Shown here piece by piece: positions 1 to 5,743 of a stretch of 5,743 nt of DNA (its first letter is position 1; each line of letters opens with the position of its first letter). The stretch covers positions 1-5,743 of the forward strand of contig USLW01000154.1 of NCBI GenBank assembly GCA_900555605.1, written 5' to 3'. Below the pieces are notes generated by a model. That model saw nothing but the letters and a program-made list of their open reading frames with translations, did no database searches and had not been told where the DNA came from. The position numbers were made by a program, and so were the translations under genes. This DNA comes from an uncultured Clostridium sp. GTDB taxonomy: Bacteria > Bacillota > Clostridia > UBA1212 > UBA1255.

Positions 1-4
1 ACTG

Positions 5-688
5 TCAGCTCAAGCTAAAAAAGACGGTTAACGTCCCCACAATAAAAACAGAAATCCCGGCGGACTTTGCAATGCGCATCAGCGCCCCGGTAATTTCACG
101 CACCTGGCTGACACTGCCGGGCGCCGACGTTACAGCTTCGTCTACAATGGTCTGAATCGAATCCACCACCACATAGGCGGGCTTCAGCCGTTCTATTTGT
201 GTTTCAATGACGCGCAGGGAGGTTTCCGGTAAAATATAAAGCTGCTCCGCACAGATATGCAGACGGTCCGCACGCATTTTAATCTGCCTGTCGGATTCTT
301 CTCCGGAGACATAAAGCACCGCGCTGCCGGAAGCAGCAATATAACCGGAAAGCATAAGCATTAATGTGGACTTTCCAATTCCGGGATCGCCTGCCGCCAG
401 CAGCAGCGAGCCTTTCACAATTCCGCCGCCCAAAACGCGGTCCAATTCCGAAAGGCCGGTGGATTGACGCGTGTCCGCGGCACCTGCCTGAATATGCATA
501 ACAGAAACGGCTTCATTTCCGCGCTCCGGTCCGATCCCCGCGGTGCTAGGGCTCCCGCGCTTGGGCTCGGGCTCGATCTTTTCTTCGGCAAATGAATTCC
601 AAGCGGCGCAGCCCGGACACTTGCCGAGCCAGCCGCTGGATTCATATCCGCATTCTTTACAAAAAAATACAGTCTTAGCCTTCGCCAT
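5..688 (-). CDS. radA: DNA repair protein RadA (Sms), N-terminal half; frame lost near left edge
   Basis: RadA is a RecA-like, DnaB-related ATPase that drives branch migration in recombinational repair. Visible in order: a zinc finger (C10, C13, C24, C27), the Walker A motif GDPGIGKST (residues 100-108) and Walker B VVVDS (173-177). The ATG at 688 is chosen because the protein opens [10 protein letters not shown], as the family does, and GGAAG at 699-695 lies 6 bases upstream. It overlaps the end of clpC by 14 bases, so it is co-transcribed and probably translationally coupled. The family match is clear to residue 218 (FIVG). Family members continue with a His-Val-Thr-Lys type segment, but here nine unrelated residues and a stop at 7-5 follow. 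The KNRFG motif and Lon-like C-terminal domain of the usual roughly 450-460-residue protein are absent. Identity is sure; whether the break is an insertion, an indel or an end-of-contig error cannot be told. Confidence 0.93.
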   Translation of the reverse strand: MAKAKTVFFCKECGYESSGWLGKCPGCAAWNSFAEEKIEPEPKRGSPSTAGIGPERGNEAVSVMHIQAGAADTRQSTGLSELDRVLGGGIVKGSLLLAAGDPGIGKSTLMLMLSGYIAASGSAVLYVSGEESDRQIKMRADRLHICAEQLYILPETSLRVIETQIERLKPAYVVVDSIQTIVDEAVTSAPGSVSQVREITGALMRIAKSAGISVFIVGTLTVFFSLS

Positions 689-3157
689 TTGCTTCTTCCG
701 CCTTCAGCACCACCGTGCCGTCCACCACGGTAACATGCACATTTCCCTTTTGTATCGTACCGTCGAGCATACTTTCCGCAATTTTGTCCTCAATGTGATT
801 CTGAATCGCGCGTTTCAGCGGTCTGGCTCCGAAAATCGGATCATATCCCTTATCCGCCACAAAATCCAATACGGACTCGTCAAAAGTAAGCATAATTTCG
901 TTTTCTGCAGACCGCCTTTTCAGCTGCTCAAGCAGCAGTCCGGCAATCTGTTTGATCTCCGGTTTGGTCAGCGGCTGAAATACGATAATATCATCCACTC
1001 TGTTCAAAAATTCCGGACGGAACATTTTTTTCAGCTCTTCCATCACGGATTTGCGCATATCTTCATACTTTTCCGTATCACTGCTGTCCGTAAAGCCCAA
1101 ACGCTTCGGCTCGGTGATATTGCGTGCGCCTACGTTAGAGGTCATGATGATCACCGTATTTTTAAAATCCACCACGCGGCCCCTTGAATCAGTCAGCCGG
1201 CCGTCCTCCATAATCTGCAGCAGAATGTTGAACACATCGGGATGCGCCTTTTCGATTTCATCAAACAGAATTACGGAATACGGCTTTCTGCGCACCTTCT
1301 CCGTAAGCTGCCCGCCGTCGTCATATCCCACATATCCCGGAGGAGATCCCACCATGCGGGATACGCTGTGCTTTTCCATATATTCGGACATGTCAACCCG
1401 AATCAGCGCTTTTTCATCTCCGAAAAGCGCTTCCGCCAGCGCCTTGGACAGCTCTGTTTTGCCGACCCCCGTAGGACCGAGGAATATAAAGGAACCGATG
1501 GGACGCTTCGGATCCTTCAATCCGATTCTGCCCCGCCGGACTGCTTTTGAAACGGATACAACTGCATCGTTTTGTCCGACAACACGTTCATGCAATACTT
1601 TTTCAAGATTCAGCAGACGCTTGGATTCGTCCTCTCCGAGCTTTGTCACGGGAATGCCTGTCCACGCGGAAACAACAGCCGCAATATCTTCCTCTGTCAC
1701 AGTATCCGCCTTGATGGTATCCTTTTTCCAGGCCTCCTTCTGCGCATTCAGATCCTCCCGCAGCTTCTTCTCTTCATCCCGCAGCTTTGCAGCCTTCTCA
1801 AATTCCTGATTGTTGATTGCCGCTTCCTTCTCCGTTCGAAGAGATTCCAGGCGATCCTCCAGATTCTTAATATCCGGTGTCAGCGTATACGTCTGCAGAC
1901 GCTTTCTGGAGGCTGCCTCATCAATCAGGTCAATGGCCTTATCCGGCAGGAAGCGGTCATTGATATACCGATGGGAAAGGGTTACAGCAGCCTTCAGCGC
2001 CTCGTCCAGAATCGTAACATTGTGATGGGACTCATACTTATCGCGGATTCCCTCCAGAATACGGTATGTTTCCTCTGTATCCGGCTCGTCTACGATAATC
2101 GGCTGGAACCGCCGCTCTAAAGCAGCATCCTTTTCAATATATTTTCGGTATTCATTCATTGTGGTGGCGCCGATGAGCTGAATCAGGCCTCTCGACAAGG
2201 CCGGTTTTAAAATATTCGCCGCATCCATGGCGCCCTCTGCTGCGCCGGCGCCGATCAGCGTATGGATTTCGTCAATAAATAAAATAATATTCCGGTTCCG
2301 CTCCACTTCCTCCATTGCCTTTTTAATCCGTTCTTCAAATTCCCCTCTGTATTTGGCACCGGCAATCATACCGGAGAGCTCTAAGGATACGATGCGTTTA
2401 TTTTTCATAAGCTCCGGTACGTTTCCGGAAGCAATCAGCTGTGCCAGCCCCTCACAGCGGTCTTGCCCACCCCCGGCTCGCCGATCAGACAGGGATTATT
2501 TTTGGTGCGGCGGCTCAGTACCTGCATGACGCGCTGTACTTCTTTCTGCCGGCCCACCACAGGATCAAACTTGTTGTCCTTTGCCATCTGCGTGAGATCC
2601 CTGCCGTATTGATTCAGCACAGGCGTATCTCCGCCTTCCTGCCGTGCGTTCCCGCCTGCATTGCCGAACACGCCGCCTTTATCCTTCATCGCAGCTTCCT
2701 TCACCGCAAAATCCTCTCCGAGAATAAATTTGCTGAAATCATTAAAAAAGTTCTGCGGATCCACACCTAAGTCAATCATAATCCGCAGCGCAATGCTGTC
2801 CATTTCATTCAGAATCGCCATCAGCAAATGTTCTGTTCCCACATAATTATGGCCCAACTTTCTGGCCTCGTGAACGCTGTTGTTTACCACACGCTTGAAA
2901 GTCGGCGTAACCTTTGCGGCAGCAGCGCTGGCCACACCCTCTGATATGTTATTTCCCATATACGTCCGGATCAGATTGCGAATTGCATCCGGCGTGGCGC
3001 CATGCTGTACCAGCAATTTGCCTGCTACACTGCCCTCGTCACTGGACAGCCCCAGCAGCAGATGCTCGGATCCGACGTAATTACACCCCATATTTTTTGC
3101 CTCAAGTTCCGCGGTGCGGATTGCCTGCGCCGCCTTTTCAGTGAGTCTGATTTCCAT
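675..3157 (-). pseudogene. clpC: ATP-dependent Clp protease ATP-binding subunit ClpC, frameshifted as given
   Basis: ClpC is a cytoplasmic AAA+ unfoldase that feeds ClpP; its N-domain binds phosphoarginine-tagged substrates and adaptors. The first fragment (3157-2435, 240 residues) carries both Clp N-repeats (about 1-145) and Walker A GEPGVGKT (226-233), then runs out of frame to a TGA. The second reading frame (2453-675, 592 codons) resumes the family sequence. Residue numbers here count from its first ATG at 2408: pore loop [10 protein letters not shown] (18-27), Walker B ILFIDEIH (42-49), an UvrB/C-like coiled-coil M domain (about 182-222), second Walker [10 protein letters not shown] (311-319), pore loop GYVG (358-361), Walker B ILFDEIEK (380-387), ClpP-docking LGF (437-439) and sensor 2 GARPLKRA (527-534). 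Joined length, about 828, is normal for ClpC. The ATG at 3157 is preferred to a GTG at 3169 because GGAG (3167-3164) sits 6 bases before it. Everything outside the lesion looks functional, so the break is recent or a sequence error. Confidence 0.95.
2454..2455 (-). other. Frameshift site in clpC, 4 bases missing after Walker A of the first ATPase domain
   Basis: Reading the minus strand, GGC AAG ACC GCT (Gly-Lys-Thr-Ala) is followed by only GT before GAG GGG CTG GCA CAG (Glu-Gly-Leu-Ala-Gln). ClpC proteins have two residues (Ile/Val-Ala) between this Ala and Glu, so six bases are expected and two are present. The upstream frame then reads Val-Arg-Gly-Trp-His-Ser and stops at 2437-2435. The lesion is not in a homopolymer. 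Confidence 0.85.
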
Positions 3158-3163
3158 GATGAT

Positions 3164-3167
3164 CTCC
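3164..3167 (-). promoter_or_regulatory. Ribosome binding site that sets the clpC start
   Basis: GGAG on the minus strand lies 6 bases before the ATG at 3157. The in-frame GTG at 3169-3167 falls inside this site and so is unlikely to be the start. The resulting N-terminus, MEIRLTEKA, matches the usual beginning of the Clp N-domain. Confidence 0.75.
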
Positions 3168-3195
3168 ACCCTTTCACAAAATCCCGTAAGATACT

Positions 3196-4251
3196 CTATT
3201 TTTCCGCTGTCTCCGCCGAATCTCCGCCATTCTTCGGCTGTTCCGTCAATTCCCGTTTAATGACCAGCGCACGCACCTGATCTCGCTCATTGGAATCCAG
3301 AATCCGTCCGGTGAGCTTTTGCAGCGTAGCAGGCTGCACCATTGTCATAAGCTTAATCAGATTCACGTCCGTGCCGCTTATAATTTTCAAATCCACCCCC
3401 ATTTTCACCTCGGACAGCAGTGACAATGCCTCTTTCGCACTGATAATCCGGGCATTGGTCAGAATGCCGTAGGCACGGAATACCCTGTCCTCGAATTCGA
3501 TTCCGGAATTTTTATACAGATATTCCCGGTAATTCCGCTCCATTGTGCAGATCTGCGTGATAATATTATTAACATTAATAATAATATCATCCTCCGTATG
3601 TCCCAAAGTAAATTGGTTTGAAATCTGAAAGCAGTGCGCCACGGCATTGCTGTTCTCCCCATAAATCCCGCGTACCGCAATTCCGAGCTTTCCGCAGGAA
3701 TCCAGCACCTCTTTAATTTTATCTGTCAAAACCAGTGCCGGCAGGTGCAGCATGGCAGAGGCTCTGATAGCGGTTCCTACATTTGTCGGACAGCTCGTTA
3801 AATACCCGAATTCCGGTGAAAATGCATATTGCTTCTGGAAGCACGGCAGCGATTCGAATTTCAGGCATTTCTGGTACGCTTCCTGCAGCTGATAGCCGGG
3901 TAAAATACATTGTATCCGCAGATGATCCTCCTCGTTTACCATAACGGAAAGACCATCCTCCCCGATCATCACCCCGCAGGGCAGCGTTTCCTTTTCCGCA
4001 AGGTCCATGCTGATCAAATGTGTTTCCACAAGAGAATTCCGCTCCAGGGCCGGCATATCGCTCATCCGCAGAACCCTTCCGTCTCTGCCCTCTGTCCGCA
4101 GTCCCTCCTCAACAGCCGAAATCACATGATTATAATCCGCCTCCGTACATTTGTTCGGAAAAGGAATTCCCGTAAAATTTCTGGCAAAACGAACGCGCGT
4201 ACTCAGCACCACGTCCTGCTGAGGGCCTTCGCTGGCATACCACTCAACCAT
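3196..4251 (-). CDS. mcsB: Protein arginine kinase McsB
   Basis: McsB transfers phosphate from ATP to arginine side chains, inactivating CtsR and tagging unfolded proteins for ClpCP. It has the phosphagen-kinase fold: [10 protein letters not shown] (residues 16-25, nucleotide-binding arginines), catalytic loop NEEDHLRIQ (106-114), CPTNVGT with the conserved active-site cysteine C154, and RGIYGE (194-199). The C-terminal RDQVRA (323-328) matches the RDxxRA pocket that binds phosphoarginine allosterically in McsB and is absent from metabolic creatine/arginine kinases. At 351 residues it is near the usual length of about 350-365. The ATG at 4251 is preferred to an upstream in-frame start at 4308: it gives the family N-terminus and has AAAGGGG (4266-4260) 8 bases upstream. 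It overlaps the mcsA stop by 8 bases, implying coupled translation with its activator. A 38-base gap leads to clpC. All key motifs are intact. Confidence 0.97.
   Translation of the reverse strand: MVEWYASEGPQQDVVLSTRVRFARNFTGIPFPNKCTEADYNHVISAVEEGLRTEGRDGRVLRMSDMPALERNSLVETHLISMDLAEKETLPCGVMIGEDGLSVMVNEEDHLRIQCILPGYQLQEAYQKCLKFESLPCFQKQYAFSPEFGYLTSCPTNVGTAIRASAMLHLPALVLTDKIKEVLDSCGKLGIAVRGIYGENSNAVAHCFQISNQFTLGHTEDDIIINVNNIITQICTMERNYREYLYKNSGIEFEDRVFRAYGILTNARIISAKEALSLLSEVKMGVDLKIISGTDVNLIKLMTMVQPATLQKLTGRILDSNERDQVRALVIKRELTEQPKNGGDSAETAEK
3558..3589. repeat. AT-rich near-perfect inverted repeat inside mcsB
   Basis: Two 15-base arms (3558-3572 and 3575-3589) are reverse complements with a single mismatch (3563 against 3584) around a 2-base centre. 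The stretch is almost pure A and T within a gene of balanced composition. It encodes [10 protein letters not shown]. ATT (Ile) and AAT (Asn) codons are each other's reverse complement, so protein sequence alone may explain the symmetry. Confidence 0.7.
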
Positions 4252-4864
4252 GCTGCGCACCCCTTTCCAGTTCCTTGATCTGATCACGCAAAAGTGCCGC
4301 CCGCTCAAAGTCCTCAGCCTGTACCGCTTCCTTCATCTGCGCCTTCAGGCTCCGGATTTCCTCGGAATCCTCCGGCTCTTTGCCAGCAGCAGGTTCTGCC
4401 TGCACATCAGGCTGCGGTATCTGTGCCCCCTGTTCCGTCAGTGCCTGGCGGAGCTCTTCAAGCTCCGCGGCAGCAGGCGTTTCCGTCCCGGCAGCGGGCT
4501 TTCTTCCGATATGAAGGCAATTGCCGTGAACCTTCCTAAGCAGCGGTCTTACCTGATCGACAAACGTGTGATAGCACTCCGAACAGCCGAGCTTGCCGGT
4601 TTCGGAAATCATGCTGTAAGTGGTCCCGCATACGGGGCACTTTTTCACACTGCCGCTGCTGCGCTGCTGTGCAATCAGAGACCAAAGCCCCTCCAAGCCC
4701 AGCAGTCCCGAATACGCGGATTTTACATCCTCCTTTGCCTGAAAAGCAGGCTTGCTGATTTCCACCGCACAGCTGTCGCAGATATGCATAACATATTTCT
4801 GGTTGTTCATCACCTTTGTGAGCTGCATGGTCGCAGGCTTCACATGACATCTTTCACATAACAT
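4244..4864 (-). CDS. mcsA: McsA, zinc-finger activator of the arginine kinase McsB
   Basis: McsA binds and activates McsB and helps deliver CtsR to it; the complex acts in the cytoplasm. Four CxxC pairs are visible: C3/C6 (CERC) with C29/C32 (CDSC), and C76/C79 (CPVC) with C94/C97 (CSEC), giving two predicted zinc sites. HIGRKP (118-123) closes the zinc region. A linker rich in Ala, Glu, Pro and Gln (about 124-166) follows, and then a C-terminal UVR coiled-coil motif (about 168-202) with FERAALLRDQIKEL. At 206 residues it is somewhat longer than the roughly 180-185 of Bacillus McsA, which I attribute to the linker. The ATG at 4864 is preceded by GAGGGGAAGGG, with its last GGG 7 bases before the start. 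It begins 22 bases after the ctsR stop and its end overlaps mcsB by 8 bases, as expected for the operon. Confidence 0.96.
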   Translation of the reverse strand: MLCERCHVKPATMQLTKVMNNQKYVMHICDSCAVEISKPAFQAKEDVKSAYSGLLGLEGLWSLIAQQRSSGSVKKCPVCGTTYSMISETGKLGCSECYHTFVDQVRPLLRKVHGNCLHIGRKPAAGTETPAAAELEELRQALTEQGAQIPQPDVQAEPAAGKEPEDSEEIRSLKAQMKEAVQAEDFERAALLRDQIKELERGAQHG

Positions 4865-4886
4865 CGTTAGTCCCTTCCCCTCTTTG

Positions 4887-5351
4887 TTAAATCACCAGCG
4901 CAGTCAGCATATGCTTCAGCAGCGCCGCCCGGTATTGGTCGCGTTCCTCCTGCGGGACGGCATACAGCATTTTATCACTGACAGCCGCCTCCAAAAGTCT
5001 GGCTTCCCGTTCGGTTATAACATTATATTCAAAAAAGTTCCGAATAAAAATCCGTGCATCATTTTGTGACAGACACGCTCCGATTCCTGCAATGACATGC
5101 ATAAAATAATGATTATCCTTTTTGTCGAACTGCATTCTGTAAATCCGGATGCAGCCTCCGCCGCCCCTTCTGCTTTCCACAAAATACCCTTTTTCTTCAG
5201 AAAAGCGGGTATCAATTACATAATTGATCTGAGACGGAACGCAATGAAACTGTGCGGCCAGCTCGTTCCGCCGTATTTCTACGGCTTCCGGCGCACAGTC
5301 CGCAAGAAGCTCCTTGATAAATTCTTCAATCATATCACTCAGTCGTGCCAA
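4887..5351 (-). CDS. ctsR: CtsR, class III heat-shock gene repressor
   Basis: CtsR is a dimeric winged helix-turn-helix repressor of clp genes and of its own operon; heat and McsB relieve repression. The first 70 residues hold the DNA-binding domain, with CVPSQINYVI (37-46) in the recognition helix region and the glycine-rich wing ESRRGGGG (59-66). In studied CtsR proteins this loop is the heat sensor, and the adjacent arginine contacts DNA and is a McsB target. The rest (about 80-150) is the dimerisation and McsB-interacting domain. At 154 residues it is full length. The start is a TTG at 5351, giving MARLSDMIEEF as in relatives; GGTG (5362-5359) lies 7 bases upstream. The next in-frame ATG at 5333 lacks a ribosome site and would remove conserved residues. 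A matching operator lies upstream, so it is autoregulated. Confidence 0.96.
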   Translation of the reverse strand: MARLSDMIEEFIKELLADCAPEAVEIRRNELAAQFHCVPSQINYVIDTRFSEEKGYFVESRRGGGGCIRIYRMQFDKKDNHYFMHVIAGIGACLSQNDARIFIRNFFEYNVITEREARLLEAAVSDKMLYAVPQEERDQYRAALLKHMLTALVI

Positions 5352-5358
5352 TGGATTT

Positions 5359-5362
5359 CACC
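5359..5362 (-). promoter_or_regulatory. Weak ribosome binding site before the ctsR TTG start
   Basis: GGTG lies 7 bases before the TTG. A better match, GAGG at 5372-5369, is 17 bases away, too far to serve this codon. The weak site together with a TTG start suggests low repressor synthesis relative to mcsA, which has a strong site. Confidence 0.5.
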
Positions 5363-5402
5363 AGCTTTCCTCAGCAGATATTCAAATAAATACAGCTTCT
5401 AT

Positions 5403-5409
5403 GGTCAAA
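5403..5409 (+). promoter_or_regulatory. Third CtsR-type heptad, inverted relative to the operator
   Basis: GGTCAAA occurs on the plus strand, 6 bases from the inner edge of the 17-base operator and facing it. It may be an extra CtsR half-site. In the transcript it would also let GUCAAAA pair with UUUUGAC (5421-5415 with 5410-5404), a 7-pair stem with a 4-base UCAG loop in the leader. The match to the heptad is exact; its use is inference. Confidence 0.5.
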
Positions 5410-5415
5410 ACTGAT

Positions 5416-5432
5416 TTTGACTTTCTTTGACC
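5416..5432 (-). promoter_or_regulatory. CtsR operator (heptad direct repeat) of the ctsR operon
   Basis: The minus strand reads GGTCAAA-GAA-AGTCAAA, a perfect fit to the CtsR consensus RGTCAAA-NAN-RGTCAAA. It begins 10 bases downstream of the -10 hexamer, so it should cover the start of transcription and the first transcribed bases and block RNA polymerase. Presence of ctsR immediately downstream supports autoregulation of the whole operon. Confidence 0.95.
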
Positions 5433-5442
5433 TATGGGCTAT

Positions 5443-5470
5443 ATTATACCACCGGACAAATTTCTGTCAA
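5443..5470 (-). promoter_or_regulatory. Sigma-A promoter of the ctsR-mcsA-mcsB-clpC-radA operon
   Basis: The -35 hexamer TTGACA (5470-5465) and -10 hexamer TATAAT (5448-5443) both match the consensus exactly and are 16 bases apart. Transcription should begin near 5436, giving a leader of about 85 bases. The -35 box overlaps the rsmE stop codon (5469-5467). A consensus promoter under a downstream operator fits strong expression when CtsR is removed. Confidence 0.9.
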
Positions 5471-5743
5471 TCCCCAAATTCATATCGAATTGCCGCTAAA
5501 ACAGCAAGTCCGGCGGTTTCGGTGCGCAGAATGCGTTTTCCCAAGCTCACCGGTATAAAACCTGCCGAAAAAGCGGATTCTGCCTCCGCACCTGCAATTC
5601 CGCCCTCCGGACCGATAAAAACGGAAATTGATTTTTGCAGTTTCATGGCCTGCAGACTGTCCGGATGCCGCAGCACCTGCTTGAGCGTCCGTTCTGTTTC
5701 ATTTTCATATGGCATCAAGCGCAGGCCTTCCGGTGCCTGCCGG
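5467..5743 (-). CDS. rsmE: 16S rRNA (uracil1498-N3)-methyltransferase RsmE, C-terminal part
   Basis: RsmE methylates N3 of U1498 in 16S rRNA using S-adenosylmethionine; it is a SPOUT enzyme with a C-terminal trefoil knot. The frame is open to the right edge, so only the last 91 codons are present of a protein usually about 240-250 residues long. The knot motifs are clear: LRLMPYENE near the start of the visible part, FIGPEGG, and LGKRILRTETAG close to the C-terminus. These form the cofactor pocket and dimer interface in the family. The true start lies outside the window; the internal TTG/ATG at 5718-5713 are not starts because the match continues upstream. No hairpin terminator lies between its stop and the ctsR promoter, which begins inside its last codons, so some readthrough into ctsR is possible. 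Confidence 0.95.
   Translation of the reverse strand, partial: RQAPEGLRLMPYENETERTLKQVLRHPDSLQAMKLQKSISVFIGPEGGIAGAEAESAFSAGFIPVSLGKRILRTETAGLAVLAAIRYEFGD

Noticed and set aside
30..45. Group II intron 5' end in radA
   Set aside because: The bases after the last RadA codon do not begin with GTGYG; the GTGGGG seen there is the normal Val-Gly coding sequence.
543..2120. Long plus-strand open frames opposite clpC and radA (543-1187, 1051-1809, 1572-2120)
   Set aside because: They lie wholly antisense to strongly conserved coding sequence, overlap one another, and their translations look like composition shadows with no recognisable motifs.
2435..2460. Programmed -1 ribosomal frameshift in clpC
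   Set aside because: There is no X XXY YYZ slippery run at GCT GTG AGG, ClpC is not known to use frameshifting, and a -1 shift would still drop a conserved residue right after Walker A.
3158..3195. Separate clpC promoter or terminator between mcsB and clpC
   Set aside because: The 38-base gap contains a ribosome site but no recognisable -35/-10 pair, CtsR heptad, or hairpin with a T-run.
4252..4308. Longer mcsB with a start at 4308
   Set aside because: The added 19 residues do not match McsB, would lie deep inside the mcsA UVR motif, and the ATG at 4251 has a good ribosome site.
4250..4861. Plus-strand frame of 203 codons mirroring mcsA
   Set aside because: It is the exact antisense of a gene with eight zinc-binding cysteines and a UVR motif, and it shows no domain of its own.
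5352..5466. CIRCE (HrcA) element or a riboswitch before ctsR
   Set aside because: There is no TTAGCACTC/GAGTGCTAA pair, and the leader of about 85 bases shows only the heptad hairpin, not a known riboswitch fold.

Overview
The window suggests a low-to-mid GC Gram-positive bacterium, most likely of class Clostridia. The basis is the gene order ctsR-mcsA-mcsB-clpC-radA, a CtsR operator of the Firmicutes type, strong purine-rich Shine-Dalgarno sites and a consensus sigma-A promoter. The exact genus cannot be read from the sequence. All genes lie on the minus strand, so transcription runs from right to left.

Layout, right to left. At 5743-5467 is the C-terminal end of rsmE (16S rRNA m3U1498 methyltransferase), cut by the window edge. 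At 5466-5352 is a 115-base control region. It holds a TTGACA-16-TATAAT promoter, a perfect CtsR heptad direct repeat just downstream of the predicted start of transcription, and a third, inverted heptad. The heat-shock operon follows: ctsR (5351-4887), mcsA (4864-4244), mcsB (4251-3196, overlapping mcsA by 8 bases), clpC (3157-675) and radA (688 to the left edge, overlapping clpC by 14 bases). No gene-free stretch exceeds 300 bases.

How the genes work together, from knowledge of the families. CtsR represses the operon. McsA is the zinc-finger activator of the protein arginine kinase McsB. McsB phosphorylates arginines on CtsR and on damaged proteins, and the phosphoarginine tag docks on the N-domain of ClpC. 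ClpC unfolds the tagged proteins into ClpP. radA, a DNA branch-migration ATPase, is co-transcribed as the last visible gene.

Two genes are not intact as given. clpC has lost its frame directly after the first Walker A motif (2454-2455), where 2 bases stand in place of the expected 6. radA leaves its family sequence after FIVG at about position 35, close to the left edge. Both could be real mutations, but two lesions in one short window also fit sequencing or assembly error. I found no sign of an undescribed system: this is the canonical CtsR/McsAB/ClpC operon. The points most worth checking are the clpC lesion, the radA junction and the extra CtsR heptad.
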